The position numbers were made by a program, and so were the translations under genes. A stretch of DNA of 64,000 bases from JAEINY01 sp942490535. Its GTDB lineage: Bacteria > Bacteroidota > Bacteroidia > Bacteroidales > Marinilabiliaceae. Location: assembly GCA_942490535.1 (NCBI GenBank), contig CALNXQ010000005.1:868001-932000 (forward strand), given 5' to 3'. Each line of letters starts with the position of its first letter. Positions within the stretch are counted from its first letter, which is position 1. Below, one piece after another: positions 46,154 to 55,470 of this stretch. The notes beneath the pieces are model-generated. The model did no database searches. It saw only the letters and a program-made list of their open reading frames with translations, and was not told the DNA's origin.

Positions 46154-46993
46154 CTAAATGATATTTAACTTATACCGTAAATAGGATTTTAAGAGTAATT
46201 CCATCTTGAAAAAAGTAGAGACTCGGATGCGTTGATTCATAATTTTGTAGCTATCCGCCAATTTCAACTCTTTTAGCAGACGCAAGTAATAGCGATAGGC
46301 CAGGTAAACACCCAGGCGGCATTCCATGGGCAATTGAACAATCCCTTTATAAGCTTCGGTAAAATCTGCTTCAATATCTTTGATGATCTCCCGTTTGGTA
46401 GACTCATTCAAGGATGTATGCGATAAATTGGGAAAATAGGAGCGCCCTAATCCCTCCATATCATCCTTAAAGTCACGCAAGAAATTCACTTTTTGAAAGG
46501 CCGAACCCAACCGCATGGCAAAGGGTTTTAAGCGCTCATATTCCTTCTCATTACCATTCACGAAGACCCGTAAACACATTAAACCTACCACATCTGCCGA
46601 CCCATAAATGTATTGTTGATATTCTTGTAGCGTCGTGTACTCCGATTTAAACAGATCCATTTTCATGCTAGCCAAAAAATCCACCACCAAGGGTTGTAAT
46701 TGATAGCGGTGCACCACTTCCTGAAAAGCGTTGATAATGGGGTTGAGGCTAATTTTCCGATCTAAAGCTTTTTGATAATCCGCTTCAAACTCGGCCAATA
46801 ATTCAGACTGGTTAAAGTCCTGAAAAGTATCCACAATTTCATCCGCATAGCGCACAAACCCATAAATGGCATAAATGGCAGGACGTATAGATGGAGCCAG
46901 CAAAGCAACTCCCTTGGAAAAGGAGGTACTGTAGGTTTTAGTAATTAAAGTGCTGCAACGGTAACTGGAGGTATCAAACAACTGCTTCATCAT
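46154..46993 (-). CDS. crtB: phytoene synthase (squalene/phytoene synthase family)
   Basis: A 279-residue trans-isoprenyl diphosphate synthase. The two Asp-rich motifs are present: DEIVD (residues 51-55) in GFVRYADEIVDTF and, near residue 175, NFLRDFKDDMEGLGRSYFPNL. It condenses two geranylgeranyl diphosphates to phytoene. The start overlaps the end of the desaturase gene upstream by 4 bases, so both are one operon. Squalene synthase is the alternative, but the partner gene makes phytoene much more likely. Confidence 0.92.
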   Translation of the reverse strand: MMKQLFDTSSYRCSTLITKTYSTSFSKGVALLAPSIRPAIYAIYGFVRYADEIVDTFQDFNQSELLAEFEADYQKALDRKISLNPIINAFQEVVHRYQLQPLVVDFLASMKMDLFKSEYTTLQEYQQYIYGSADVVGLMCLRVFVNGNEKEYERLKPFAMRLGSAFQKVNFLRDFKDDMEGLGRSYFPNLSHTSLNESTKREIIKDIEADFTEAYKGIVQLPMECRLGVYLAYRYYLRLLKELKLADSYKIMNQRIRVSTFFKMELLLKSYLRYKLNII

Positions 46994-48468
46994 CCATGGT
47001 ATTTAATTATTAAATCACTCACTACCTTGCCGGAAATGAGAGAAGGCGGTACACCTGGCCCGGGAACGGTTAGCTGACCTGTAAAATAGAGGTTGTCCAC
47101 TCTTTTACTTTTTAATTTCGGCCGTAACACATGTGTTTGAAGAAGGGTATTGGCCAATCCATAGGCATTGCCCTTGTAAGAGTTGTATTCAGACTTAAAG
47201 TCCTTTACACAGAACGATTCTGAAAATAAAACATGTGATCGGACATTTTGTTTGGTCAAATGCTCCAGGCGATCCATTATTTTATTGAAATAGCGTTCAC
47301 GTATAGCAGGCGTATCTTCCAGGTCAGGAGCCAGAGGAATTAAAAAAATACCACTTTCTTTTCCTTCAGGCGCACAAATAGCGTCACTCATACTGGGGAA
47401 ACTGGCATAAAACAAAGGCTCATCCGGCCATTTTTTGTGCGTGTAGATGGCTTGTGCATGCGCTTCGAAATCCACATCAAAAAAAAGCGTGTGGTGGGAA
47501 AGCTTGTCTAACTTTTTATCAAACCCCACATAAAAGAGCAGCGCAGAAGGCGCAAAGGTTTTTCGGTTCCAATAAGCCTCTGAATAGTGCCGGTATTGTA
47601 CCGGTAACAAGGACTCTGTGTGGTGATAGTCAGCGCCACTTAAAAGTAGATCGCAGCTTATGGTTTCCTGCGGTGTGGTGACCGAAGAAACCGTAGATCC
47701 TTCCACAGTGATATTAAGAACGGGACTATCGTTGATGACTTTCACACCCAATTCCTGTGCTAAATGGAACATAGCATTGGCCACCTCATACATACCGCCG
47801 GTGGGATGCCAGGTACCCAACCCAAAATCAGCGAAATTCATAAAGTTGTAAAAAGCTGGTGTCGTGGAGGGCATTGCCCCTAAAAACAGCACCGGAAACT
47901 CCAGGATCTTTTGTAGATTGGGATTTTTCACCACCCGGCTCACTTGTCCTTTAATGGTGTTTACAAATTCCCCCACTTTAAAAATGGTTTTTGGTGTAAT
48001 AATTTCCCACAGGCGCTCCCCTGGTTTATAAACCAGGTCTTTAACTGCAATATCATAATTGGCTGAAGCCTTGGATATAAAACCTTGCAAATGACGCGAA
48101 CTGCCTGGCTCAATGGCTTCAAACGTAGATTTTATAGCCGCCAGATTATCCCCAATCCGCACGGATTCAGCCCCCTCAAAATAGACAGTATAAGCTGGAT
48201 CTAAGCGTTTTAATTCATAATAATCAGAAACTTTCTTATTGAAGTCCTTAAAAAACAATTCAAATACATCGGGCATCCAATAAAAAGTAGGACCTAAGTC
48301 AAAGGTGAACCCCTCTCGTTTCAGCTGACGTGCCCGACCACCATTGGTACTATTCTTTTCCAAAACGGTCACCTCATACCCAGCCTTAGCCAGGTAACAA
48401 CTGGCGGCCAGACTGGAAAAACCGGCGCCCATGATGATTACTTTACGGGATTTAGATGGGTGTTTCAA
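46990..48468 (-). CDS. crtI: phytoene desaturase (CrtI type)
   Basis: A 492-residue FAD-dependent desaturase. The N-terminal dinucleotide-binding motif is IMGAGFSSLAASCYLAKAGYEV, followed by LEKNSTNGGRARQ, FTFDLGPTFYWMPD, and the C-terminal FAD-contact segment YFTGQLTVPGPGVPPSLISGKVVSDLI that is diagnostic for CrtI. It introduces double bases of conjugation into phytoene to give lycopene-type products. It is the first gene of a two-gene operon with crtB. No cyclase or ketolase gene is in the window. Confidence 0.93.
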   Translation of the reverse strand: MKHPSKSRKVIIMGAGFSSLAASCYLAKAGYEVTVLEKNSTNGGRARQLKREGFTFDLGPTFYWMPDVFELFFKDFNKKVSDYYELKRLDPAYTVYFEGAESVRIGDNLAAIKSTFEAIEPGSSRHLQGFISKASANYDIAVKDLVYKPGERLWEIITPKTIFKVGEFVNTIKGQVSRVVKNPNLQKILEFPVLFLGAMPSTTPAFYNFMNFADFGLGTWHPTGGMYEVANAMFHLAQELGVKVINDSPVLNITVEGSTVSSVTTPQETISCDLLLSGADYHHTESLLPVQYRHYSEAYWNRKTFAPSALLFYVGFDKKLDKLSHHTLFFDVDFEAHAQAIYTHKKWPDEPLFYASFPSMSDAICAPEGKESGIFLIPLAPDLEDTPAIRERYFNKIMDRLEHLTKQNVRSHVLFSESFCVKDFKSEYNSYKGNAYGLANTLLQTHVLRPKLKSKRVDNLYFTGQLTVPGPGVPPSLISGKVVSDLIIKYHG

Positions 48469-48797
48469 GTTGTTATCTTTTAAAATGAGGATTATATTTT
48501 GTTTTAAAAAAAAGAGTTATAATTAAACAAACAGCTGTCATCATTTTTTGTTCGCAACTATATACTATCTCTTAACTAATGATTTAATGTCATAAAAACA
48601 AACTTGACGAACAGGCTTTATTACCACCATTAAGTGTTCAATACGATAGCGATATCCATTGATAGCTGCTGTAAAACCAGAAGATATCAGATTTATAGTT
48701 ACAAATCAAATTATTTATTGGACCTTGTCTATATAAGGGTGTGTATAGGTGACAACCACAGTCTCTGATTTCAATTCATGAAAGGAAAGGAAACGTC
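48469..48797. other. divergent promoter region of crtI and the DUF6629-like gene
   Basis: 329 AT-rich bases between divergent genes. No gene, RNA or strong repeat was seen. It must contain the promoters for both directions, but I could not pick convincing boxes. Confidence 0.45.
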
Positions 48798-49460
48798 ATG
48801 TGTTTTTCCCCAGAAGCCAGCTTTGCAGGCGGACTACTAATTTCAGGTATTGGCATTGCCACTGTAAGAAAAATACATCGGCCCTCCCAACTGGTATTTG
48901 CCTCCATCCCTCTTTTTTTTGGCATCCAGCAAATCACTGAAGGGCTGTTGTGGTTAACACTGCCTTATAGCGAGTATTTGCTGATTCAAAAGGTAACCAC
49001 CTATCTTTTTCTGGGGATGGCCGAAGTCGTCTGGCCCATCATGATTCCCCTATCGGTGCTGTTCATGGAGAAGCATCCTCAAAAAAAGAAACTATTGCGG
49101 GTTTTCCTAGTGATTGGAATGGTGCTATCCGCATACTACAGTTTTTGCCTGATCTTTTTCCAGGTGCAACCCCAAATCATGAATTACCACATTCGATACA
49201 CCACTGATTTTCCAGAAATCTTCGCCATACCAGCGTTTTTGCTCTATCTGGTGGCCACCCTTCCCCCGTTGTTTATATCCAGCATCCCGCGAACACTTTC
49301 GTTAGGGATTCTCTTAGCCTTATCCTGTTTAGTTACCGGGCTATTCTTTACCCAATACCTGACATCCGTCTGGTGTTTTTTTGCGGCCCTCATTAGTATT
49401 GTCATTTTCTGGATTATCAATGCGGCAGATAAAGCCTATAGGCTCCATAACTATGGATAG
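48798..49460 (+). CDS. DUF6629-like integral membrane protein
   Basis: A 220-residue membrane protein with six or seven hydrophobic helices. It starts MCFSPEASFAGGLLISGIG and continues with FGIQQITEGLLWL, the pattern of the DUF6629 family. No enzymatic motif is apparent and function is unknown. It is divergent from crtI; a shared regulation is possible but not shown. Confidence 0.75.
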   Translation: MCFSPEASFAGGLLISGIGIATVRKIHRPSQLVFASIPLFFGIQQITEGLLWLTLPYSEYLLIQKVTTYLFLGMAEVVWPIMIPLSVLFMEKHPQKKKLLRVFLVIGMVLSAYYSFCLIFFQVQPQIMNYHIRYTTDFPEIFAIPAFLLYLVATLPPLFISSIPRTLSLGILLALSCLVTGLFFTQYLTSVWCFFAALISIVIFWIINAADKAYRLHNYG

Positions 49461-49512
49461 AAACAAAGCGTTTAAAGGTCGATTACATGGTGCCTGGTTT
49501 CACATAAAATTA

Positions 49513-49595
49513 TCCCGCGCAGGATAATTATTTATGCCCATGGGGATAATACTTTTTCCCGCGCAGGATAATTAATTACGGTACGCGGGATAACT
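49513..49595. repeat. direct repeats with inverted symmetry (TCCCGCGCAGGATAATTA)
   Basis: The 18-bp sequence TCCCGCGCAGGATAATTA occurs at 49513-49530 and again at 49557-49574. A reduced form in 49583-49595 (ACGCGGGATAAC) and GGGGATAAT near 49542 are related. Each unit contains ATCC/GGAT symmetry, so each could fold into a small hairpin. It lies between convergent genes. Confidence 0.8.
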
Positions 49596-49621
49596 AAGCC
49601 TGCACTGAATACAACTAAAAA

Positions 49622-49638
49622 AGCTCCCATTGGGAGCT
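49622..49638 (-). terminator. terminator of the HU-like gene
   Basis: 7-bp GC-rich stem AGCTCCC / GGGAGCT with a 3-base loop; on the minus strand it is followed by a T run and lies 33 bases after the stop at 49671. Confidence 0.8.
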
Positions 49639-49670
49639 CTGTATCTAAACTAAAACATGGCTACCAACCA

Positions 49671-50054
49671 TTAATTAGCCTTTACATACTTCAGCGTCGC
49701 CAACATATCACGCATTTCTTTATCGGGACGGAAATTGATTTTAGCCCCTTTAATCAAACGTGAGGAAACTTCTTCCGGAGCGCCTACACCATCACTTTTA
49801 AGAGAAAGACTAAAATGGCCTAACTTATCCAGTTTGACTGTCCGCCCTTCACTCAACTCATGGTTAATTTTTTCCAATAACTCAATAACAACTCCATACA
49901 CATCGGCACGACTCATAGTGGAGTTAGCCGAAATCAACTGACACAGCTTATCAATATCTGTCACATCCTTACGAATGGCAGTGGCATAATACTTTAATGG
50001 AGCTGAAATGTCACGTGGATTCACTTTTGCTGAAGATTTGAATAATACACTCAT
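49671..50054 (-). CDS. HU-related DNA-binding protein
   Basis: A 127-residue protein of the Bacteroidota HU-like family. It has the N-terminal extension typical of that group (KYYATAIRKDVTDIDKLCQLISANSTMSRADVYGVVIELLEKI) and then the HU core strand (GRTVKLDKLGHFSLSLKSDG), with a basic C-terminal arm (LIKGAKINFRPDKEMRDML). Such proteins bind DNA without strong sequence preference and often act as nucleoid factors. Single gene with its own terminator. Confidence 0.85.
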   Translation of the reverse strand: MSVLFKSSAKVNPRDISAPLKYYATAIRKDVTDIDKLCQLISANSTMSRADVYGVVIELLEKINHELSEGRTVKLDKLGHFSLSLKSDGVGAPEEVSSRLIKGAKINFRPDKEMRDMLATLKYVKAN

Positions 50055-50228
50055 AATAATAGAGGTTTGCGTTAAACATACTATTCAAATTCGTCGAAAA
50101 AAAGAAAATATTCAAGTTGACTTTTAAGAAATTTTGTATACATAAGAATGACATTCTCACTCATTTGCCTTTTAATAGAGAGAGCTGTACATTGATGTCC
50201 AGATAATTATTTTTAAATGCAAGATGCC

Positions 50229-50519
50229 ATGAACAAACGAAAAACTGTCTGTATTACCTGTATAACCATTGGAATCACCCTTATCGTATCGTCATGTTTA
50301 CCGGGAGGAGGCAACTATTCACCCCTTAAACCTGCTGGCTTTTTTTCCGGAATCTGGCACGGTTGGATCGCCCCTTTCTCACTCATTTTAGGCCTTTTTA
50401 AATCCAACATCAGTATTTACGAAACCTTCAATACTGGGTGGTGGTACGATTTAGGTTTCTACATCTCCATTATTGCCGGGTTTGGGAGTGTACAATTTTT
50501 TAGAAAGAAAAGAAGTTGA
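50229..50519 (+). CDS. small membrane protein, conserved but uncharacterised
   Basis: A 96-residue protein starting at MNKRKTVCITC (50229); an ATG four codons upstream is possible. A hydrophobic N-terminus with VSSC could be a lipobox or a membrane segment. The core PAGFFSGIWHGWIAPFSLILGLF and a second helix YDLGFYISIIAGFGSVQFF followed by basic residues are recognisable as a small conserved membrane family without known function. Isolated gene. Confidence 0.7.
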   Translation: MNKRKTVCITCITIGITLIVSSCLPGGGNYSPLKPAGFFSGIWHGWIAPFSLILGLFKSNISIYETFNTGWWYDLGFYISIIAGFGSVQFFRKKRS

Positions 50520-50726
50520 GTACATTTCCTGCTGATTAGTAAAAAAGGATCAGTACTTTCAATTATATAACTCATCCATTTGGGTTCACCACTCATAGGG
50601 TTAGCTGCTGCTATGCGGGTTTTATCTACCAAGCCCAGAAAGTGGTTATAAATTAAAAGTTATCTCTTCTTTTGTTAGCATGTCAAGACTTGAGGATTCT
50701 ACGTGCAGTAAACTACTAAAAAAACA

Positions 50727-50756
50727 AAAGCCACTCTACATACGCAGAGTGGCTTT
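50727..50756 (-). terminator. terminator of the methylmalonyl-CoA mutase operon
   Basis: Perfect 11-bp stem AAAGCCACTCT / AGAGTGGCTTT, 8-base loop, T-rich tail on the minus strand, 61 bases after the mutB stop. Confidence 0.9.
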
Positions 50757-50817
50757 CTATATCGCGTTAGGGTCAACAGGCATTACTGCCTACTGACTAA
50801 TAACTGTTCACTATGTA

Positions 50818-52971
50818 TTACTCTTCACTTCCTTGCAACAGCAAGTTCAGAATGTCAACACCAGCTTTTGCTACTGACGTACCAGGACCAAAGATAGCCA
50901 CAGCACCAGCATCATACAAATATTGATAATCCTGAGCAGGAATGACACCACCACAAATCACCATGATGTCCTCACGTCCCAGTTTTTTCAACTCGGCAAT
51001 GATTTGAGGTACTAAAGTTTTGTGACCAGCTGCCAATGAAGATACACCAACTACGTGTACATCATTCTCCACAGCTTGTTTAGCGGCTTCAGCGGGCGTC
51101 TGGAACAATGGTCCCATATCCACATCAAAACCGATATCGGCATACCCGGTAGCTACCACTTTTGCACCGCGATCATGACCATCCTGACCCATTTTGGCGA
51201 TCATGATACGTGGCTGACGACCTTCTTTTTCAGCAAATTCTTTTGCTAATTTTTGAGCGTTTGCAAACTCTTTGTCGTCGCCGGCTTCTGAGCTATACAC
51301 TCCTGAAATTGATCTAATCACAGCGCTATATCTTCCTACAATTTTTTCACAAGCATCTGAAATCTCACCTAGTGAGGCACGTTTTTGAGCGGCATCAACA
51401 GCTAACTCCAACAAGTTACCTTCGCCTGTTTCAACCGCTTTCGTGATAGCCGCTAATGAAGCCTGTACTTCTGCCTCATTACGGTTCGCACGTAACTTAG
51501 CCAAACGCTCCACTTGCGACGTGCGTACAGCAGTATTGTCGATGTCCAAAATATCGATTGGATCTTCTTTTTCCAAACGGTATTTGTTTGTACCCACAAT
51601 GGTTTGATTACGACTATCGATTTTCGCCTGCGTACGAGCCGCTGCTTCTTCGATGCGCATCTTTGGAATACCAGACTCGATGGCTGCAGCCATACCACCC
51701 AATGATTCCACTTCCTCAATTAAGGCCCAGGCTTTGTCAACCAATTCCTTGGTTAATGATTCCACATAGTAAGAACCTGCCCATGGGTCGATACCACGGC
51801 AAATCTGCGTCTCATCCTGGATGAAAATCTGAGTGTTACGTGCAATACGTGCCGAGAAATCAGTTGGTAAGGCAATGGCCTCATCCAAAGCATTGGTGTG
51901 TAACGATTGGGTGTGACCCAAGGCAGCTGCCATGGCTTCAATACAAGTACGACCAACGTTGTTAAATGGATCCTGCTCAGTCAATGACCATCCGGAAGTC
52001 TGCGAGTGCGTACGCAACGCCAAAGACTTTGGATTCTTAGGATGGAATTGTTTCACAATCTTCGCCCACAACATACGTCCGGCACGCATCTTGGCAATCT
52101 CCATGAAGTGGTTCATACCCACGGCCCAGAAGAAAGACAGACGAGGTGCAAAGGCATCAATGTCCAAGCCAGCATTAACACCGGCACGCAAATACTCTAA
52201 CCCATCGGCCAAAGTGTAAGCCAACTCAATATCAGCAGTGGCACCAGCTTCTTGCATGTGGTAACCAGAGATAGAGATAGAGTTGAACTTAGGCATTTTC
52301 TGAGAAGTAAACTCGAAAATGTCCGCAATCACTTTCATGGAGAATTTTGGTGGGTAGATGTAGGTATTACGCACCATGAATTCTTTTAAGATATCATTCT
52401 GGATGGTACCAGCCATTTCTTCCAGCTTCACACCTTGCTCCAAACCAGCCACAATGTAGAACGCCAAAACTGGCAATACAGCACCGTTCATGGTCATGGA
52501 TACTGACATCTTATCCAATGGAATTCCATCGAACAACACGTTCATATCCAAAATGGAGTCAATGGCCACACCAGCTTTACCCACATCACCTTCTACACGC
52601 TCATGATCGGAATCATAACCACGGTGAGTAGCTAAGTCAAATGCTACTGACAAACCTTTCTGACCGGCAGCCAGGTTACGACGGTAGAATGCATTGGATT
52701 CCTCTGCAGTAGAGAAACCGGCATACTGACGTACCGTCCATGGACGCATGGCGTACATCATGGAATAAGGCCCACGCAAATACGGTGGTAGACCAGCCGC
52801 ATAATTCAGGTGTTCCATACCAGCCAAATCGTCTTTGCTATATACTGGTTTTACAGGGATACGCTCGGGAGTGACCCAATCTTTCTTAATCCCGTGTTTT
52901 TGTTCCCAGGCTTTTGCATCGGTAGCACAAACCTTGGTTTTTATATCTGTATTATTAAATTTTGGTCGCAT
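50818..52971 (-). CDS. mutB: methylmalonyl-CoA mutase, large (catalytic) subunit
   Basis: A 717-residue B12 enzyme that interconverts succinyl-CoA and methylmalonyl-CoA, the central step of propionate formation or use in Bacteroidota. The N-terminal TIM barrel has RGPYSMMYAMRPWTVRQYAGF, THRGYDSDHERV and RTHSQTSGWSLTEQDPFNN. The C-terminal B12-binding domain carries GQDGHDRGAKV, the DxHxxG motif with the cobalt-ligand histidine near residue 600, and GVSSLAAGHKTL and GGVIP. It is transcribed after mutA, with the S23-type gene in between. No cobalamin riboswitch was visible upstream of the operon. Confidence 0.96.
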   Translation of the reverse strand: MRPKFNNTDIKTKVCATDAKAWEQKHGIKKDWVTPERIPVKPVYSKDDLAGMEHLNYAAGLPPYLRGPYSMMYAMRPWTVRQYAGFSTAEESNAFYRRNLAAGQKGLSVAFDLATHRGYDSDHERVEGDVGKAGVAIDSILDMNVLFDGIPLDKMSVSMTMNGAVLPVLAFYIVAGLEQGVKLEEMAGTIQNDILKEFMVRNTYIYPPKFSMKVIADIFEFTSQKMPKFNSISISGYHMQEAGATADIELAYTLADGLEYLRAGVNAGLDIDAFAPRLSFFWAVGMNHFMEIAKMRAGRMLWAKIVKQFHPKNPKSLALRTHSQTSGWSLTEQDPFNNVGRTCIEAMAAALGHTQSLHTNALDEAIALPTDFSARIARNTQIFIQDETQICRGIDPWAGSYYVESLTKELVDKAWALIEEVESLGGMAAAIESGIPKMRIEEAAARTQAKIDSRNQTIVGTNKYRLEKEDPIDILDIDNTAVRTSQVERLAKLRANRNEAEVQASLAAITKAVETGEGNLLELAVDAAQKRASLGEISDACEKIVGRYSAVIRSISGVYSSEAGDDKEFANAQKLAKEFAEKEGRQPRIMIAKMGQDGHDRGAKVVATGYADIGFDVDMGPLFQTPAEAAKQAVENDVHVVGVSSLAAGHKTLVPQIIAELKKLGREDIMVICGGVIPAQDYQYLYDAGAVAIFGPGTSVAKAGVDILNLLLQGSEE

Positions 52972-52979
52972 GATAATCT

Positions 52980-53388
52980 AGTATCAAGATAATAGTATCA
53001 AGTATTTAACAAACCTGATACTTGTTTTTTAATGAAAAAATCATTCGCTGTATTTCCTGAATTTTAATTTCCAACTCATGAAATTCTTTTTCAGGTAAAA
53101 AGTCTAAATCAAGACATAAAATCAATTGGGTTTCCAATTCAAAGGAGGAACCACAGGCAATATCAAGAAATCTAACAAAATCTTTATTTGAACCTCTTCC
53201 TGCTCCTTCTGCAATATTAGAAGGAATGGAAACGGCTGCACGTTTCATTTGACTAACAAGTCCAAATTTTTCCTCTTCAGGAAAACAAGGAGAGGAAGAA
53301 TAAATATCCTTCACAAGGTCCTTTGCTTTTTGCCAGACTATTAGTTCTTTAAAGTTGTGCATATTCTTGATACTTATGTCTTGATACT
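52980..53388. repeat. small cassette bracketed by inverted double repeats, holding the S23-type gene
   Basis: At the left, AGTATCAAG occurs at 52980-52988 and 52994-53002. At the right its complement CTTGATACT occurs at 53366-53374 and 53380-53388. The same 14-bp period and very similar bases between the repeats make a 28-bp imperfect inverted repeat (52980-53007 against 53361-53388). The inner repeats touch the stop and start codons of the enclosed gene. The structure looks like a miniature insertion between mutA and mutB. Confidence 0.75.
53006..53362 (-). CDS. S23-type four-helix-bundle protein
   Basis: A 118-residue protein of the four-helix-bundle family first described from intervening sequences in 23S rRNA genes (S23 ribosomal protein family). 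Typical segments are FKELIVWQKAKDLVKDIY, the KFGLVSQMKRAAVSIPSNIAEGAGRGSNKDFVRFLDIACGSSFELETQL core, split here only for description, and LEIKIQEIQRMIFSLKNKY. The function is unknown; relatives form pentamers and some bind nucleic acid. It lies between the mutA stop (45 bases away) and the mutB start (35 bases), same strand, within the inverted-repeat cassette, and has no good ribosome-binding site outside the repeats. Confidence 0.9.
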   Translation of the reverse strand: MHNFKELIVWQKAKDLVKDIYSSSPCFPEEEKFGLVSQMKRAAVSIPSNIAEGAGRGSNKDFVRFLDIACGSSFELETQLILCLDLDFLPEKEFHELEIKIQEIQRMIFSLKNKYQVC

Positions 53389-53406
53389 TTTATCTCTAAA
53401 TAAATA

Positions 53407-55272
53407 TTAGATATTCAGCAAAGTATTAAACCCCTGAAGCGTTTCAAGTACATTTGAACGCACATTCACAAAGTGAGTGATGCCTTTCGCTTTCAAGTCA
53501 TCAGTACAAGCAGGAGCACCAGCAATAACTAATGGTGTATCTCCCAACAAGTCAAATGCTTTTGGAGCGGCATCCACATACTCGTCATCGGCACTACAAA
53601 GAACTACGATATCAGCGGCGGCTTTTTTGGCTGCTTCGACACCTTCTTCGATGGTTTTAAAACCAAGGTTATCGATGATTTCATATCCGGCACATCCAAA
53701 GAAGTTTCCAGAGAACTGAGAACGCGCTAAACGCATGGCCAGGTTACCGTAGGTCAACATGAACACTTTAGGACGCTTTCCGGATTTCTCAGTAGCTAGA
53801 CGCAAGGCTTCGAAATCTTCAGAACCACGGAAAATCTCAATGGGTTGAACTTCGCACTCGCCTTCACAAACCTTCGTTTTCTCCAATTTAGCTGGATCAA
53901 TGTTAGCCAAAATCTGCTCATTGATGTTTGGATACTGGTTGGTACCCAACAGGTTTTCACGACGTGTAGCAACAGCCTGACGACGTTTGTCAGCCATTTC
54001 TTTCAACATCCCCTGAATAAATCCTTCTTTCAAGGCAGCTAAATACCCACCTTTATCGTCGATTTCCACAAACAATTTCCAGGCTTCACTGGCAATACTG
54101 TCTGTTAAGGTTTCAATATAATAAGATCCACCGGCAGCATCTACAATTTTCTCAAAATGCGACTCTTCTTTCAACAATAATTGTTGGTTACGTGCAATAC
54201 GCTCAGAAATAGCATCCGAAGTTTTGTACAAGGCATCATAAGGTTGAACCGTCAAGGACTGGGTTCCTCCAATAGATGCTGACATGGCTTCTGTTTGCGT
54301 ACGCAACATATTTACGTTGGGGTCAAAAATCGTTTTGTTCCAATTGGTTGTTTCACTGTGAACATGCATTTTGCAAACTTCTTTACCAGTAGGCTGGTAA
54401 GCTTCCACAATTTTGGCCCACAATAAACGACCAGCTCTCAACTTAGCGATCTCCATGAAGTAGTTTCCACTAACCCCCATGTTGAATTTAATATTACCTG
54501 CTACTTCATTAACAGATAAGCCACGATCGGTTAACTGCGTCATGTATTCATTGGCCTGAGATAAGGCAAATGCCAACTCTTGTACTACTGTAGCACCAGC
54601 ATTACCAAAATGTCTACCATTAACTGCAATGGTTTTGAACTCAGGAAGATTTTTACCGGCTTCCACAATCTCTTTTGCGTAATCTAAGGCCTTCTCGATG
54701 GAAGAACAAACTTTACCGCTGATTGTCAGGTTACCAATCGGATCGTAGTTAATTGATCCTTGCACCTTTGTTAAATCCCGATTTGCTTTACGCAACGCCG
54801 CTTCCAATGCTTCTACCAATTTTTTATTGCCATGTTTGGTTTCCACATTAATCTCCACGATTTCGGCCACAATGTTTTTAAGCAAAGTCTCCACATTCGC
54901 TTCAGTGATGATAGCCTCATCTTCGAATTTGAATCCTAAACTATCAATCCCTTTATTCAAGATATCCAGTGCTTTTTCATTTGTTGCCTTCACATCGTTC
55001 ACAACCAAGTCCTGACGTACAAACCAGGTATTGTTGTTTGCTTTGTTACCACGTACATAAGGAAATTCACCAGGTTGGCTTTCCAGATAGCTTAATGGTT
55101 CCAGATCTTCCGACCGGTAAAAGGGCTGTACTTTAAAACCTTCATTGGTTTTCCAAACGAGCCTTTTGTCAAAGTCCGCTCCTTTCAAGTCTGCCGTGAT
55201 TTTATCCATCCACTCTTGGGTAGAAATTGGAGAAAAATCACTGAATAACAGTTGATTTGTTTTATCTGCCAT
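53407..55272 (-). CDS. mutA: methylmalonyl-CoA mutase, small subunit
   Basis: A 621-residue subunit; the start is placed at MADKTNQLLFSDF (55272), eight codons inside the longest frame, matching the usual N-terminus. The barrel domain has WKTNEGFKVQPFYR, FPYVRGNKANNNTWFVRQDL and HSETTNWNKTIFDPN; the C-terminal domain is B12-binding-like (GYEIIDNLGFKTIEEG, IVVLCSADDEY) but lacks the DxHxxG motif, as expected for the non-catalytic subunit. First gene of the mut operon. Confidence 0.95.
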   Translation of the reverse strand: MADKTNQLLFSDFSPISTQEWMDKITADLKGADFDKRLVWKTNEGFKVQPFYRSEDLEPLSYLESQPGEFPYVRGNKANNNTWFVRQDLVVNDVKATNEKALDILNKGIDSLGFKFEDEAIITEANVETLLKNIVAEIVEINVETKHGNKKLVEALEAALRKANRDLTKVQGSINYDPIGNLTISGKVCSSIEKALDYAKEIVEAGKNLPEFKTIAVNGRHFGNAGATVVQELAFALSQANEYMTQLTDRGLSVNEVAGNIKFNMGVSGNYFMEIAKLRAGRLLWAKIVEAYQPTGKEVCKMHVHSETTNWNKTIFDPNVNMLRTQTEAMSASIGGTQSLTVQPYDALYKTSDAISERIARNQQLLLKEESHFEKIVDAAGGSYYIETLTDSIASEAWKLFVEIDDKGGYLAALKEGFIQGMLKEMADKRRQAVATRRENLLGTNQYPNINEQILANIDPAKLEKTKVCEGECEVQPIEIFRGSEDFEALRLATEKSGKRPKVFMLTYGNLAMRLARSQFSGNFFGCAGYEIIDNLGFKTIEEGVEAAKKAAADIVVLCSADDEYVDAAPKAFDLLGDTPLVIAGAPACTDDLKAKGITHFVNVRSNVLETLQGFNTLLNI

Positions 55273-55470
55273 AATGTAACTGTTTGTTTTTTCCAAGGCG
55301 CAAAAATAAGCCTTTTGTTGATATTAAACCTAAATTTTAACTGTTTTTATAGGTGTTCTACAGCATGATAATCAACTGCATATAAAAGATGCAGTTGTAT
55401 TAATTAGGTCCCTGAAATGGCAACGTTAAATAAATCAGTAGGTTTTAAAGCTTTTTTTCTTTAATCGAGC

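Noticed and set aside
52972..53405. rRNA intervening sequence because of the S23-type protein
   Set aside because: No 23S rRNA sequence flanks it; the neighbours are clearly mutA and mutB.
55273..55470. Cobalamin riboswitch upstream of mutA
   Set aside because: The gap is short and AT-rich, and I see no B12-box-like segment.
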